Part shown: positions 19,224-30,670 of the stretch, piece by piece
Position numbering within the stretch: position 1 is the stretch's first letter
How the letters are laid out: every line of letters begins with the position of its first letter
Position numbers and translations under genes: made by a program
Origin: Cohaesibacter haloalkalitolerans
GTDB lineage: Bacteria; Pseudomonadota; Alphaproteobacteria; Rhizobiales; Cohaesibacteraceae
Assembly: GCF_003574655.1 (NCBI RefSeq)
Contig: NZ_QNUM01000003.1
Span: forward strand, 558,001 to 622,000
DNA: 64,000 bases
Reading direction: 5' to 3'
The notes under the pieces: generated by a model
Told to the model about the DNA's origin: nothing
Databases searched by the model: none
Seen by the model: the letters and a program-made list of their open reading frames with translations, nothing else

Positions 19224-19781
19224 TTAACGGTTGAACGGGAAGTTGAATTCTTTCAGCAGGGCACGAGCTTCTGCATCGTCGCTTGTATTGGTGCAAACGA
19301 TGATGTCCATACCCCAGATCTGGTCAACTTTGTCATAATCGATCTCTGGGAAAACGATATGCTCTTTCAGGCCCATGGCATAGTTGCCATTGCCGTCGAA
19401 GCTTTTCCCGTTAAGACCACGGAAGTCGCGTACACGAGGCAGCGCAATGGTGATCAGACGATCGAGAAATTCGTACATACGGTCGCCGCGCAGCGTAACT
19501 TTCACGCCAATCGGCATGCCTTCACGAACCTTGAAGGTCGCGATGGATTTACGAGCTTTGGTGATCACTGGCTTCTGACCAGCGATAGCCTGCAGATCTT
19601 CCAAGGCAGCTTTCACTTTCTTGGAGTCATTAACCGCTTCACCAACACCAATGTTCAGAACAACTTTTTCAAGCTTGGGCATCCGGTGCGGATTGCTGAA
19701 GCTGAACTGTTCCTGCATCTTGGCGCGGATGACATCTTCATAAAGCGTCTTAAGACGCGGAGTGTAAGTAGCCTCAGCCAT
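19224..19781 (-). CDS. rplE: 50S ribosomal protein L5
   Basis: A 185-residue L5 that binds 5S rRNA and contacts P-site tRNA. Motifs: [56 protein letters not shown] and [20 protein letters not shown]. Its start overlaps the rplX 3' end by 8 nt, so the two are translationally coupled. Confidence 0.98.
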   Translation of the reverse strand: MAEATYTPRLKTLYEDVIRAKMQEQFSFSNPHRMPKLEKVVLNIGVGEAVNDSKKVKAALEDLQAIAGQKPVITKARKSIATFKVREGMPIGVKVTLRGDRMYEFLDRLITIALPRVRDFRGLNGKSFDGNGNYAMGLKEHIVFPEIDYDKVDQIWGMDIIVCTNTSDDAEARALLKEFNFPFNR

Positions 19782-20088
19782 CGATCACATCTCCCGAACG
19801 CTTGGCCACGCGCACCTTGTTGCCTTCTTTGACAGTGAAACCAACGCGGGTCGGTTTGTTGTCTTTCGGGTCAGCCAAAGCCAGGTTGGACAGGTGGATC
19901 GGAGCTTCTTTGGTAACGATGCCCGCTTCCTGCAACTGGGTCTGACGCTGATGACGTTTGACCAGGTTTACACCGCGCACGATTGCCCGCTCTTCAGCTG
20001 GCATCACCTGCACAATTTCACCGCTCTTGCCCTTGTCTTTACCGGCAAGAACAATGACGCGATCACCCTTTTTGAGTTTCGCAGCCAT
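19774..20088 (-). CDS. rplX: 50S ribosomal protein L24
   Basis: A 104-residue L24, an assembly initiator of the 50S subunit. The KOW motif [20 protein letters not shown] lies near the N-terminus, followed by [15 protein letters not shown] and [11 protein letters not shown]. Its ATG overlaps the rplN stop by one base (TAATG). Confidence 0.98.
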   Translation of the reverse strand: MAAKLKKGDRVIVLAGKDKGKSGEIVQVMPAEERAIVRGVNLVKRHQRQTQLQEAGIVTKEAPIHLSNLALADPKDNKPTRVGFTVKEGNKVRVAKRSGDVIDG

Positions 20089-20456
20089 TACAGCACCTCC
20101 GGAGCAAGGGAAATGATTTTCATATGGTTATGAGCACGCAGCTCACGAGGAACCGGGCCGAAGATACGGGTACCGATTGGTTCCTTGTTGTTGTTCACCA
20201 GAACAGCTGCACTACGGTCAAAACGGATGACGCTGCCGTCCGGACGACGAATAGCCTTTGCGGTACGAACCACAACTGCCTTCATCACATCGCCCTTCTT
20301 GACGCGTCCACGCGGAATAGCTTCCTTGACGGATACGACGATGATATCGCCGATCCCTGCATATTTCCGTTTGGAGCCGCCGAGCACTTTGATGCACATG
20401 ACACGACGAGCGCCGGAGTTATCCGCGACGTCAAGGTTTGTTTGCATCTGAATCAT
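20088..20456 (-). CDS. rplN: 50S ribosomal protein L14
   Basis: A 122-residue L14, which contacts 16S helix 44 in bridge B8. [20 protein letters not shown] is the typical N-terminus and [20 protein letters not shown] the typical C-terminus. Seventy nucleotides separate it from rpsQ; a one-base overlap links it with rplX. Confidence 0.98.
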   Translation of the reverse strand: MIQMQTNLDVADNSGARRVMCIKVLGGSKRKYAGIGDIIVVSVKEAIPRGRVKKGDVMKAVVVRTAKAIRRPDGSVIRFDRSAAVLVNNNKEPIGTRIFGPVPRELRAHNHMKIISLAPEVL

Positions 20457-20526
20457 GACTGGCCGCCTTTATAATTCTCCCCAAACGCATCACTGCGTAG
20501 GGTTTACGTCCAATTGCCAAGCTGGA

Positions 20527-20772
20527 TTAAGAGGTCGGAAGTTCTTTACCGACAACAACCCAACGTTTCGATTTCGAAATAGGAGCAGATTCCTGAATGT
20601 AAATCTGATCACCTACCTTGAAGGAATTGCTCTCGTCATGAGCCTGATAACGCTTGGAACGACGCACCGTCTTCTTGAGAAGCGGATGCGTGAAACGGCG
20701 TTCAACCTTCACGACGACAGTTTTATCCTGCTTGTCGCTGACGACGAGGCCTTGCAAAATTCTCTTTGGCAT
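20527..20772 (-). CDS. rpsQ: 30S ribosomal protein S17
   Basis: An 81-residue S17 with the OB-fold motif [20 protein letters not shown] and [20 protein letters not shown]. Length matches bacterial S17. It starts 10 nt after rpmC. Confidence 0.97.
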   Translation of the reverse strand: MPKRILQGLVVSDKQDKTVVVKVERRFTHPLLKKTVRRSKRYQAHDESNSFKVGDQIYIQESAPISKSKRWVVVGKELPTS

Positions 20773-20782
20773 CCCGTCTCTC

Positions 20783-20983
20783 CTATTCTGCTGACTCTGC
20801 GCGCTTCTGCTGCGCGATGGTCATCAGGCGTGCAATGTCACGACGAACTTCTCGAACACGCACGGTATTTTCCAACTGACCAGTGGCCCTCTGAAAGCGC
20901 AGGTTGAACTGTTCTTTCTTCAGCTTTTCCACTTCATCAGCAATTTGATCCGCAGTCATCGCGCGGACATCTGATGCTTTCAT
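20783..20983 (-). CDS. rpmC: 50S ribosomal protein L29
   Basis: A 66-residue, mostly helical L29 at the polypeptide exit tunnel, where trigger factor and SRP dock. The [20 protein letters not shown] segment and the following [14 protein letters not shown] are the family signature. Twenty nucleotides after rplP. Confidence 0.97.
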   Translation of the reverse strand: MKASDVRAMTADQIADEVEKLKKEQFNLRFQRATGQLENTVRVREVRRDIARLMTIAQQKRAESAE

Positions 20984-21003
20984 GGGTCTGTCCCTTCACA
21001 CCG

Positions 21004-21417
21004 TTAGTCGGCGATGCGCTGTACGAAGCGTGTCTTGATAGGCAACTTCGCAGCAGCAAGCCGCATGGCTTCCCGTGCAATATCCACAGGAACACCATCA
21101 ATTTCAAACATAATACGACCCGGTGCTACGCGAGCTGCCCAGTATTCTGGCGAACCCTTACCTTTACCCATGCGGACTTCGGTAGGCTTCTTGGATACGG
21201 GAACATCCGGAAATACGCGGATCCACACACGACCGGCACGCTTCATGTGACGGGTCATAGCACGACGCGCAGCCTCGATCTGACGAGCGGTGACACGCGC
21301 AGGCTCCTGAGCCTTCAGACCGTAGGCACCAAAATTGAGCTCAAAGCCCCCTTTTGCGTTGCCATGAATACGGCCCTTGTGCTGCTTGCGATATTTTGTG
21401 CGCTTTGGTTGCAGCAT
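21004..21417 (-). CDS. rplP: 50S ribosomal protein L16
   Basis: A 137-residue L16 that contacts A-site t[23 protein letters not shown] opens the protein; [20 protein letters not shown] and [20 protein letters not shown] follow in the expected order. Thirty-four nucleotides after rpsC. Confidence 0.98.
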   Translation of the reverse strand: MLQPKRTKYRKQHKGRIHGNAKGGFELNFGAYGLKAQEPARVTARQIEAARRAMTRHMKRAGRVWIRVFPDVPVSKKPTEVRMGKGKGSPEYWAARVAPGRIMFEIDGVPVDIAREAMRLAAAKLPIKTRFVQRIAD

Positions 21418-21451
21418 TGTGTTTCTCTCTTAACTCAGTTGGTAACCGACA

Positions 21452-22174
21452 TTAAGCAGCAGGTTTATTGCTACGACGGCGCTGGTTATTGTTGTTGCCC
21501 TGATCCTGGTTTTCAGAAGCGCGGCGTTCAGAGGCCATCGGATCATGTTCCATGATCTCGCCTTTGTAAATCCACACCTTGATACCAGAAATGCCATAAG
21601 CGGTCAGAGCTTCAGCAGTACCATAGTCAATGTCAGCGCGCAGAGTATGAAGCGGAACGCGACCTTCACGATACCATTCAGTACGTGCGATCTCGGCACC
21701 ACCCAGACGGCCTGCACAGTTGATACGAATACCTTCAGCGCCCATCCGCATGGCGGACTGAACGGCCCGTTTCATTGCGCGACGGAAAGCAACGCGGCGT
21801 TCCAGCTGCTGTGCAATGGACTGAGCAACGAGGTTGGCATCGCATTCCGGCTTCCGTACTTCAACAATGTTGATATGGACGTCGGAGCTGGTTAGTTTGC
21901 CAACTTTCGAGCGAAGTTTTTCGATGTCGGCGCCTTTTTTGCCGATTACGATGCCCGGACGTGCAGAGTGAATGGTCACACGGCACTTCTTGTGCGGACG
22001 CTCGATAACGATTTTGGATACAGCCGCCTGCTTGAGTTCTTCTTCCAGCATGGCGCGAATAGCGTAGTCTTCATGAAGAAGAGTACCGTATTCGCCCTTG
22101 TTTGCATACCAGCGAGAATCCCAAGTGCGGTTGATGCCAAGACGAAGACCAATTGGATTAACCTTGTGTCCCAT
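21452..22174 (-). CDS. rpsC: 30S ribosomal protein S3
   Basis: A 240-residue S3 forming part of the mRNA entry helicase. It begins [20 protein letters not shown]; the KH-domain loop is [18 protein letters not shown] near residue 69-86; the C domain holds [20 protein letters not shown]. The C-terminal tail (about residues 210-240) is low-complexity and rich in Asn, Gln and Arg. The ATG overlaps the rplV stop by one base (TGATG). Confidence 0.98.
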   Translation of the reverse strand: MGHKVNPIGLRLGINRTWDSRWYANKGEYGTLLHEDYAIRAMLEEELKQAAVSKIVIERPHKKCRVTIHSARPGIVIGKKGADIEKLRSKVGKLTSSDVHINIVEVRKPECDANLVAQSIAQQLERRVAFRRAMKRAVQSAMRMGAEGIRINCAGRLGGAEIARTEWYREGRVPLHTLRADIDYGTAEALTAYGISGIKVWIYKGEIMEHDPMASERRASENQDQGNNNNQRRRSNKPAA

Positions 22175-22554
22175 CAGGCTGTCTCCTCAACTTCACGAAC
22201 AACAATCGTCAGGTTGGAGAAAGGCTTGAGGATCTTGCCAACACGGCCACGAGCACGTGGCTGCCAGCGTTTCATCACAAGTGCCTTACCAACATAAGCT
22301 TCTGCTACAATCAGGCTGTCAACATCCAGCTCGTGGTTGTTTTCAGCGTTGGCGATCGCAGATTCCAAACATTTTTTCACATCTTTTGCGATGCGCTTGG
22401 AAGAGAAGGTCAGCTCGGCCAGAGCCTTGTCAACCTTTTTCCCCCGGATCATCGCTGCGACAAGGTTCAGCTTCTGCGGAGACGTGCGAAGCATGCGGGT
22501 TACCGCTTTTGCCTCATTGTCTTTCAGGACGCGTGCGCGTTTTGCCTTACCCAT
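22174..22554 (-). CDS. rplV: 50S ribosomal protein L22
   Basis: A 126-residue L22 whose extended hairpin lines the exit tunnel near the macrolide site. [20 protein letters not shown] and the [20 protein letters not shown] segment (tunnel hairpin) are conserved. One-base overlaps link it to rpsS upstream and rpsC downstream. Confidence 0.98.
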   Translation of the reverse strand: MGKAKRARVLKDNEAKAVTRMLRTSPQKLNLVAAMIRGKKVDKALAELTFSSKRIAKDVKKCLESAIANAENNHELDVDSLIVAEAYVGKALVMKRWQPRARGRVGKILKPFSNLTIVVREVEETA

Positions 22555-22832
22555 TATTTCCTCTTAGCCTTTTTGTCGGCCCCGTGACCGTAGTAGTTAC
22601 GGGTCGGAGAAAATTCGCCCAGTTTGTGTCCGACCATCTCCTCAGAGACGAGTACGGGCACATGCTTCTGACCATTGTACACACCGAAGGTGAGTCCAAC
22701 GAAGTGAGGCAGGATCGTGGAGCGACGGCTCCAGGTCTTGATCACTTCGCTACGACCAGAAGAGCGAACCTTGTCTGCCTTCTTCAGAAGGTATCCGTCT
22801 ACAAACGGACCTTTCCAAACAGAACGTGCCAT
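22554..22832 (-). CDS. rpsS: 30S ribosomal protein S19
   Basis: A 92-residue S19 of the 30S head. [20 protein letters not shown] and [20 protein letters not shown] match the family at both ends. It starts 10 nt after rplB and overlaps rplV by one base. Confidence 0.98.
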   Translation of the reverse strand: MARSVWKGPFVDGYLLKKADKVRSSGRSEVIKTWSRRSTILPHFVGLTFGVYNGQKHVPVLVSEEMVGHKLGEFSPTRNYYGHGADKKAKRK

Positions 22833-22842
22833 CGGTTAACCC

Positions 22843-23679
22843 TTATTTCTTGCGCTGATGCCGACTGCGAACAATGAACTTGTTGGTCGACTTGTTAGAG
22901 CGAGTACGCTTGCCCTTGGTAGGCTTGCCCCATGGAGACACAGGGTGACGACCACCTGAGGTCCGGCCTTCACCACCACCATGTGGGTGATCAACCGGGT
23001 TCATAACGACACCGCGCACTTCTGGACGTTTACCGAGCCAACGGTTACGGCCAGCTTTACCAAGATTGATGTTTGAATGTTCCGGGTTGGAAACAGCACC
23101 AACGGAGGCCATGCAAGAGCCAAGTACCAGGCGGGTTTCACCAGAGTTCAAACGAATGATCGCGTAGCCACTATCGCGTCCGACCAGCTGGGCATAAGCA
23201 CCAGCAGAGCGTGCAATCTGACCGCCCTTGCCCGGCTTCATCTCCACGTTGTGGATGATGGTACCAACAGGCATGTTGGCCAGTGGCATAGCGTTGCCTG
23301 GTTTGATGTCGGCGGCTTTGTTGGCGGAAACAACCTTGTCGCCAGCGCGGAGGCGCTGAGGAGCCAGGATGTAGGCCTGTTCGCCGTCTTCATAATTAAC
23401 CAGAGCAATGAATGCCGTACGGTTTGGATCATATTCCAAACGCTCTACCGTGCCAACAGCGTCAAACTTGCGACGCTTGAAGTCGATGATACGATAGCTG
23501 CGCTTATGACCGCCACCACGACGACGTGATGTGACGCGACCATTGTTGTTACGACCGCCAGACTTGGTCAAGCCTTCGGTGAGCGTTTTGACCGGTTTCC
23601 CTTTCCAAAGATCGGACCGGTCTACGATCACCAGCTGACGCGTGCCTGGGCTTGTCGGTTTAAAGGTCTTGAGTGCCAT
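22843..23679 (-). CDS. rplB: 50S ribosomal protein L2
   Basis: A 278-residue L2, required for subunit joining and peptidyl transfer. It begins [40 protein letters not shown] lies in the first third; the [20 protein letters not shown] segment is followed by [20 protein letters not shown], which holds the conserved histidine close to the catalytic centre. Standard length and a 25-nt gap after rplW. Confidence 0.98.
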   Translation of the reverse strand: MALKTFKPTSPGTRQLVIVDRSDLWKGKPVKTLTEGLTKSGGRNNNGRVTSRRRGGGHKRSYRIIDFKRRKFDAVGTVERLEYDPNRTAFIALVNYEDGEQAYILAPQRLRAGDKVVSANKAADIKPGNAMPLANMPVGTIIHNVEMKPGKGGQIARSAGAYAQLVGRDSGYAIIRLNSGETRLVLGSCMASVGAVSNPEHSNINLGKAGRNRWLGKRPEVRGVVMNPVDHPHGGGEGRTSGGRHPVSPWGKPTKGKRTRSNKSTNKFIVRSRHQRKK

Positions 23680-23704
23680 GACTTAAAGCCTATCCCCGCG
23701 TTGC

Positions 23705-23998
23705 TTAAAGACCAGTCGTGACGTCAATGGACTGGCCCTCTTCGAGGGTAACAATCGCTTTTTTCACGTCGACCTGTTTACCGATAATGCCTTTGAAGCG
23801 CTTTACCTTGCCCTTGCGGACCAGAGTGTTGACGCTTTTGACTTTAACAGAAAACAGTGCCTCTACGGCGGCCTTGATTTCTTCTTTAGTCGCATCCTTG
23901 GATACGTTGAATACAACCTTGTCCTGTTCGGAGTGCAGGGTTGCCTTCTCGGTGATCACCGGGCTGCGGATGATATCGTAATGACGAAGGTTGGTCAT
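23705..23998 (-). CDS. rplW: 50S ribosomal protein L23
   Basis: A 97-residue L23 at the exit tunnel, a docking site for trigger factor. [20 protein letters not shown] and [19 protein letters not shown] are family signatures. The start overlaps the rplD stop by 4 nt (ATGA). Confidence 0.98.
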   Translation of the reverse strand: MTNLRHYDIIRSPVITEKATLHSEQDKVVFNVSKDATKEEIKAAVEALFSVKVKSVNTLVRKGKVKRFKGIIGKQVDVKKAIVTLEEGQSIDVTTGL

Positions 23999-24615
23999 TT
24001 GAACCGTTCCTCCAGAGCATCGACTGCGGCCTTGGTCAGAACCAGTGTGTCGCGACGCAGAACATCAAGAACGTTGATGCCCTGAACCGGCAACACATCG
24101 ATACCGACGATATTGCGGGCAGCTTTAGCAAAGTTCTCGTCCACTTCCTTACCGGAAATGATCAGAGCGCTTTGGAGGCCCAGACCGGAAATCTGTTTCT
24201 TCACGAGTGCGGTCTTTGGTGCTGCTGCCGTCACATCATCCAGAATGATCAGATTGTCATTCTTGACTTTGGAAGACAGAGCATGTTTGAGCGCAAGCGC
24301 ACGAATTTTCTTCGGCAGTTCGATTGCATGGTCACGAACAACCGGACCAAACGCACGACCACCACCACGGAACTGAGGCACCTTCTTGTTGCCATGACGA
24401 GCGCCACCAGAACCCTTCTGACGAAGGAATTTCTTAGTTGTGCCGGTCACTTCACCGCGGGTCTTGGTTTTGTGCGTACCAGCCATCTTCTTCATCTGCT
24501 GGTAGCGAACCATACGGGCCATGATGTCGGCACGTGGCTCAAGACCAAAGACGCTTTCAGAAACAGCTACGGAACCTGCATCGCCGCCATCAAGGGTTTT
24601 AATTTTGAGTTCCAT
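23995..24615 (-). CDS. rplD: 50S ribosomal protein L4
   Basis: A 206-residue L4; in gammaproteobacteria it also represses the S10 operon, but no such leader was identified here. The tunnel loop lies in [20 protein letters not shown] and the adjacent [17 protein letters not shown] segment. C-terminal [20 protein letters not shown] is typical. It overlaps rplC by one base and rplW by four. Confidence 0.98.
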   Translation of the reverse strand: MELKIKTLDGGDAGSVAVSESVFGLEPRADIMARMVRYQQMKKMAGTHKTKTRGEVTGTTKKFLRQKGSGGARHGNKKVPQFRGGGRAFGPVVRDHAIELPKKIRALALKHALSSKVKNDNLIILDDVTAAAPKTALVKKQISGLGLQSALIISGKEVDENFAKAARNIVGIDVLPVQGINVLDVLRRDTLVLTKAAVDALEERFK

Positions 24616-25334
24616 TATTCTTCACCCTCCGCTGCTGCTGCTTCAGCTACTGGAGCATCGGCAGTACGGATAGCACCTGGAAGCGGAGCCCCTTCAGGAC
24701 GAGCCTTCTTGACGGCGTCCTTGATAAGGATCCAACCACCTTTGGAACCAGGAACAGCACCCTGAACCAGAACCAGGCCACGGTCGGCATCGGTTTTGAC
24801 AACCTTCAGATTCTGAGTGGTTACGCGGGTTGACCCCAAGTGACCAGCCATCTTCTTGCCTTTGAAGACCTTGCCCGGATCCTGACACTGACCAGTCGAA
24901 CCGTGGGCACGGTGAGATACGGATACGCCGTGTGTAGCGCGTCCACCACCGAAGTTGTGGCGTTTCATGGCACCGGCAAAGCCTTTACCAATAGACGTAC
25001 CAACAACATCCACATGCTGACCAGCAACATAATGGTCCGCAGTCAGCTCAGCACCAACCTCGATGAGGTTCTCTTCGCTTACACGGAATTCAGCAAGTTT
25101 ACGTTTCGGTTCAACCTGCGCTACGGCGAAATGGCCGCGCATAGGCTTCGAAACATTCTTTACTTTGGCTTTACCCACACCCAACTGAAGGGCGGTATAG
25201 CCGTTTTTCTCTACAGTACGCTGAGCAACAACCTGGCAATTCTCAATCTTGAGAACCGTAACCGGAACATGTTCGCCGGCTTCGGTATAAATGCGGGTCA
25301 TTCCCAACTTCTGTGCGATCACACCAGAACGCAT
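24615..25334 (-). CDS. rplC: 50S ribosomal protein L3
   Basis: A 239-residue L3, an early assembly protein reaching towards the peptidyl transferase centre. It begins [20 protein letters not shown] and has the [20 protein letters not shown] core. From memory of the E. coli protein, the glutamine methylated by PrmB lies in a GKKMAGQ context; here the residue is His (GKKMAGH). The acidic, alanine-rich C-terminal extension after residue 210 is common in alphaproteobacteria. Confidence 0.97.
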   Translation of the reverse strand: MRSGVIAQKLGMTRIYTEAGEHVPVTVLKIENCQVVAQRTVEKNGYTALQLGVGKAKVKNVSKPMRGHFAVAQVEPKRKLAEFRVSEENLIEVGAELTADHYVAGQHVDVVGTSIGKGFAGAMKRHNFGGGRATHGVSVSHRAHGSTGQCQDPGKVFKGKKMAGHLGSTRVTTQNLKVVKTDADRGLVLVQGAVPGSKGGWILIKDAVKKARPEGAPLPGAIRTADAPVAEAAAAEGEE

Positions 25335-25358
25335 GGCTACTCTTGCCTCTCGCTCACG

Positions 25359-25667
25359 TTAGAGCTTAATTTCTACGTCCACACCGGCCGCAAGATCTAG
25401 CTTCATGAGGGCATCAACCGTCTGAGGGGTCGGGTCGATGATGTCGAGGAGACGCTTGTGCGTACGGATCTCGAACTGCTCACGGCTTTTCTTGTTAACA
25501 TGCGGCGAACGGTTGACAGTGAACTTCTCGATATGGGTCGGAAGAGGAACCGGACCACGAACGTTAGCGCCAGTGCGCTTTGCTGTGGACACGATTTCCT
25601 TAGCTGACGTATCGAGAATGCGATGGTCGAATGCCTTAAGGCGAATTCGAATATTCTGACCGTTCAT
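25359..25667 (-). CDS. rpsJ: 30S ribosomal protein S10 (NusE)
   Basis: A 102-residue S10, also the NusE partner of NusB in antitermination and of NusG in coupling. The start [19 protein letters not shown] and the [20 protein letters not shown] loop and hairpin are conserved. It is 24 nt upstream of rplC and 60 nt downstream of tufA, so str and S10 operons appear joined. Confidence 0.98.
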   Translation of the reverse strand: MNGQNIRIRLKAFDHRILDTSAKEIVSTAKRTGANVRGPVPLPTHIEKFTVNRSPHVNKKSREQFEIRTHKRLLDIIDPTPQTVDALMKLDLAAGVDVEIKL

Positions 25668-25727
25668 ATTTTCAACCTCAAAAGACTGGGGTGCGCCAAG
25701 CGAACCCGGGCACCCCTGCCCTAATGA

Positions 25728-26918
<1,191 letters not shown>

Positions 26919-27014
26919 AGGAAAGTCTCCATTCTTGAAAACATCATTAAGTGCGGCGGCTCGACCGCCCTGCCCCCGAAGCCGAGAGCAGGACAATCAA
27001 CCAAACTTCTGAAC

Positions 27015-29090
27015 TCAGGCGTATTTGGCCTGGACTTCGTCAGCGACAGCCTGTGGCACCTGTGCGTAGTGATTAAACGTCATGGTAAACTGTGCGCGAC
27101 CCTGTGACATGGAACGAAGAGTGTTCACATAGCCAAACATGTTCGCCAACGGCACCATGGCGCCAATAACGGTTACTACACCGCGAGCTTCAGTTCCGGA
27201 GATCTGACCGCGGCGGGAGTTGATGTCGCCGATGATATCGCCCATGTACTCTTCAGGGGTAACAACTTCGACTTTCATCATTGGCTCGAGCAGTTTCGGA
27301 CCAGCTTTCTTGCAACCTTCGCGGAAACCTGCACGAGCAGCAATTTCGAAGGCAAGCACAGAAGAGTCAACGTCATGGAAGGCACCGTCAATGAGGTCCA
27401 CCTTGATGTCAACCATCGGGAAGCCAGCCAGAGGACCTGCGGTCATAACGGACTGAACGCCCTTTTCGACGCCAGGGATGTATTCTTTCGGAATAGCACC
27501 ACCAACGATAGAGGATTTGAACTCAAAACCAGCACCTGGCTCGTTCGGCTCAATAACCATCTTGACGCGACCGAACTGACCGGTACCACCCGACTGTTTC
27601 TTGTGGGTGTAATCGATAGTTTCAGTACGGCTGATGGTTTCACGGTAAGCCACCTGCGGCGCACCGATGTTTGCCTCAACCTTGAACTCGCGACGCATAC
27701 GGTCGACAAGAATGTCGAGATGAAGCTCGCCCATGCCAGCCATGATGGTCTGGCCGGATTCTTCGTCCGTTTTGACGCGGAAGGAAGGATCTTCTGCAGC
27801 AAGACGGTTCAGAGCAAGACCCATCTTTTCCTGGTCAGCCTTGGACTTCGGCTCAACAGCGATTTCGATAACCGGTTCCGGGAACTCCATACGTTCCAGA
27901 ATAACCGGCTTCAGAGGATCGCAGAGGGTATCACCAGTGGTGGTATCCTTCAGACCAGCGATAGCAACGATGTCACCAGCGAATGCTTCCTTGATGTCCT
28001 CACGAGAGTTGGAGTGCATCTGAAGCATGCGACCGACGCGCTCGCGCTTCTCTTTCACGGTGTTGAGAACCGACGTACCAGCTTCGAGCTTGCCCGAGTA
28101 GATACGGCAGAAAGTCAGGGAGCCAACAAACGGGTCGTTCGCGATCTTGAAAGCAAGCATGGCGAATGGCTCGTTGTCGTCAGCATGACGTTCGATCGGC
28201 TGTTCGGTCTTGGCATCGATACCACGGATAGATTCGATGTCGACCGGGCTTGGCAGATAATCGACAACGGCGTCAAGAAGAGGCTGAACACCCTTGTTCT
28301 TGAACGCAGTACCGCAGAGAATCGGAATGAACTCGTTGGCAATGGTGCCCTTGCGGATCAGCTTCATCAGCGTTTCCTTGGATGGCTCTTCGCCTTCCAG
28401 ATAGGCTTCCATGACAGCTTCGTCGATTTCGACAACGGTCTCGATCAGCTTTTCGCGATATTCTTCAGCCTGAGCCAAGTCGGCTTCCGGGATTTCATTC
28501 GTTTCGAACTCTGCACCCAGATGCTCTTCATGCCAGATGATCTGCTTCATGTTGACCAGATCGATAACGCCCTTGAACTCGCTCTCAGCACCAACAGGCA
28601 ACTGAAGGCAGAGCGGCTTTGCGCCAAGGCGGCTTTCGATCATTTCAACGCAGCGATAGAAATCGGCACCGAGCTTGTCCATCTTGTTGACAAAGATCAT
28701 CCGAGGAACGCTGTATTTGTCAGCCTGACGCCATACGGTTTCAGTCTGAGGCTCAACACCAGCGTTCGCATCCAGGCAGCACACAGCGCCGTCAAGCACA
28801 CGCAGAGAACGTTCAACTTCAATGGTGAAGTCAACGTGGCCTGGGGTGTCGATGATGTTCAGACGCTTTTCACGCCAGAAACAAGTGGTAGCAGCAGAGG
28901 TAATGGTAATACCGCGTTCCTGCTCTTGTTCCATCCAGTCCATGGTGGCAGCACCATCATGAACCTCGCCAATCTTATGGCTTTTCCCTGTGTAATAGAG
29001 GATTCGTTCAGTCGTGGTCGTCTTACCAGCATCGATGTGAGCCATGATGCCGAAGTTACGATAATCCTCAATCTTGTGGCTGCGTGCCAT
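27015..29090 (-). CDS. fusA: Elongation factor G
   Basis: A 691-residue translocase GTPase. G1 is [19 protein letters not shown] near residue 17, G3 [20 protein letters not shown] near 80, G4 [12 protein letters not shown] near 133. The C-terminal domains contain [20 protein letters not shown] and the [13 protein letters not shown]-like domain V segment. Typical length. It starts 18 nt after rpsG; its stop lies 96 nt before tufA. Confidence 0.98.
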   Translation of the reverse strand: MARSHKIEDYRNFGIMAHIDAGKTTTTERILYYTGKSHKIGEVHDGAATMDWMEQEQERGITITSAATTCFWREKRLNIIDTPGHVDFTIEVERSLRVLDGAVCCLDANAGVEPQTETVWRQADKYSVPRMIFVNKMDKLGADFYRCVEMIESRLGAKPLCLQLPVGAESEFKGVIDLVNMKQIIWHEEHLGAEFETNEIPEADLAQAEEYREKLIETVVEIDEAVMEAYLEGEEPSKETLMKLIRKGTIANEFIPILCGTAFKNKGVQPLLDAVVDYLPSPVDIESIRGIDAKTEQPIERHADDNEPFAMLAFKIANDPFVGSLTFCRIYSGKLEAGTSVLNTVKEKRERVGRMLQMHSNSREDIKEAFAGDIVAIAGLKDTTTGDTLCDPLKPVILERMEFPEPVIEIAVEPKSKADQEKMGLALNRLAAEDPSFRVKTDEESGQTIMAGMGELHLDILVDRMRREFKVEANIGAPQVAYRETISRTETIDYTHKKQSGGTGQFGRVKMVIEPNEPGAGFEFKSSIVGGAIPKEYIPGVEKGVQSVMTAGPLAGFPMVDIKVDLIDGAFHDVDSSVLAFEIAARAGFREGCKKAGPKLLEPMMKVEVVTPEEYMGDIIGDINSRRGQISGTEARGVVTVIGAMVPLANMFGYVNTLRSMSQGRAQFTMTFNHYAQVPQAVADEVQAKYA

Positions 29091-29108
29091 GACTTAGCCC
29101 CTAATGGT

Positions 29109-29579
29109 TTACCAGCGATAATGCGAGAAGGCACGGTTGGCTTCAGCCATACGGTGCGTATCTTCGCGTTTCTTGACTGCCGAACCGCGGTTGTTGAAGG
29201 CATCCAGAAGCTCGCCAGAGAGGCGATCGATCATGGTGCGTTCGTTACGGTTACGAGCAGCAGTAATGATCCAACGGATAGCCAAAGCCTGTTTGCGTTC
29301 AGAACGAACATCAACAGGAACCTGATAAGTCGCACCACCAACGCGGCGGGAACGAACTTCAACAGCAGGCATGACATTTTCCAGAGCAGTGTGGAACACT
29401 TCTACCGGATTCTGCTTCAGCTTTCCTTCAACAGCATCAAGGGCACCGTAAACGATCCGTTCAGAAACAGACTTTTTACCGTCCAGCATGATGCTGTTCA
29501 TGAATTTTGAAATAACGATATCGCCGAACTTAGGATCCGGGTTGATAACGCGTTTTTCTGCACTATGGCGACGTGACAT
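29109..29579 (-). CDS. rpsG: 30S ribosomal protein S7
   Basis: A 156-residue S7 that starts head assembly. [20 protein letters not shown], the [20 protein letters not shown] segment and the C-terminal [20 protein letters not shown] are diagnostic. It is 23 nt after rpsL and 18 nt before fusA. Confidence 0.98.
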   Translation of the reverse strand: MSRRHSAEKRVINPDPKFGDIVISKFMNSIMLDGKKSVSERIVYGALDAVEGKLKQNPVEVFHTALENVMPAVEVRSRRVGGATYQVPVDVRSERKQALAIRWIITAARNRNERTMIDRLSGELLDAFNNRGSAVKKREDTHRMAEANRAFSHYRW

Positions 29580-29602
29580 GTGACCAGAACTCCAATAGCG
29601 GC

Positions 29603-29974
29603 TTATTTAGGCCGCTTTGCACCATATTTAGAACGGCGCTGTTTGCGGTCTTTAACACCCTGAGTATCGAGAACACCGCGAAGGATGTGATAACGAACAC
29701 CAGGCAAGTCTTTCACGCGACCGCCGCGGATCATGACAACGGAGTGTTCCTGAAGGTTATGGCCCTCACCAGGGATATAGCCGATAACTTCAAAACCGTT
29801 GGTCAAGCGAACCTTGGCAACCTTACGCAGAGCCGAGTTCGGCTTCTTAGGCGTAGTGGTGTAGACGCGCGTACATACGCCCCGCTTCTGAGGGCAGGCC
29901 TCCATGGCCGGAACTTTGTTTCGCTTCACCGGCGCTTTGCGCGGTTTGCGAATAAGCTGGTTAATGGTTGGCAT
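29603..29974 (-). CDS. rpsL: 30S ribosomal protein S12
   Basis: A 123-residue S12 in the decoding centre. [20 protein letters not shown] is the family start, so the ATG at 29974 was chosen over a frame reaching 30184. The streptomycin-relevant lysines in [13 protein letters not shown] and [13 protein letters not shown] are the wild-type residues, predicting a streptomycin-sensitive ribosome. First gene of the str operon. Confidence 0.98.
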   Translation of the reverse strand: MPTINQLIRKPRKAPVKRNKVPAMEACPQKRGVCTRVYTTTPKKPNSALRKVAKVRLTNGFEVIGYIPGEGHNLQEHSVVMIRGGRVKDLPGVRYHILRGVLDTQGVKDRKQRRSKYGAKRPK

Positions 29975-30605
29975 TAACGTGTGCCTTTCAGATCTCTCTG
30001 AATAAATACCTATTGCTCCGTCCGCACGTGCAAAAGCGCAGCAGCGCGCGACCCTTGCCGCGAACGGGGCTGTGAAAACCAGAGGATTACGGAAATCCGC
30101 AATCATGAGCCAGTCAATCTCAGCTTCATTGAGACGAACATCGTTTAAATGGTCCTGTGTCGAAAACGAGGCGCTTTCGATCAATGAGCACTTACGGCAT
30201 GTTCGAGAAGTGGCGCGAACCTACTCTGAAGATTGCATTCCGTCAACCCCCTTGATGAAGATTCAGGGAAGTCCGCCATTTGCGGTCTAAGCGCGTAATA
30301 TAATTGCGTTTTTACACTGTGATACACAATAATAATGCGGAGACTTTGAAATCTCGCTGAAATCAGCCGATTCTTCCCCAGACCAGCATTATTGACCAGA
30401 TCAGAACCCGATCGAAAGCATGAATCACGCCGCAGAAGATTCTCTTGCCAGACTTAATAAAACACCCGGATCAGACGAAAATCTGCAATCATATATGTTA
30501 ACATTTTCCGTCGCTTGCCATGGCAAGCGTCTTTGAACCCGAAACGCCCGCGAAGTCTTTCTTCGCAATGGTTAGGCTTTGACCTTTTGGGCGCCTCGGA
30601 TGAGC
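29975..30605 (-). promoter_or_regulatory. Non-coding region upstream of rpsL
   Basis: About 630 nt without a supported gene, between the rpoC terminator and rpsL. It should contain the str operon promoter, but no clear -35 and -10 pair with good spacing was found. It contains an 18-bp perfect palindrome (30512-30529) and a 6-bp hairpin GCGAAG...CTTCGC (30551-30567). Confidence 0.5.
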
Positions 30606-30648
30606 CCAAAACAAAGGGGCCGACACCACGCGGGTGACGGCCCCTTTT
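30606..30648 (-). terminator. Terminator after rpoC
   Basis: On the minus strand AAAGGGGCCG pairs with CGGCCCCTTT (30647-30638 and 30622-30613) over a 15-nt loop and runs into GTTTTG. It begins about 23 nt after the rpoC stop and would end the rif operon. Confidence 0.85.
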
Positions 30649-30670
30649 ATGATTCATGCCTGCGGCAGAC

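Noticed and set aside
27375-29510. 711-codon open frame on the plus strand
   Set aside because: Antisense to fusA and rpsG, no ribosome site or domain.
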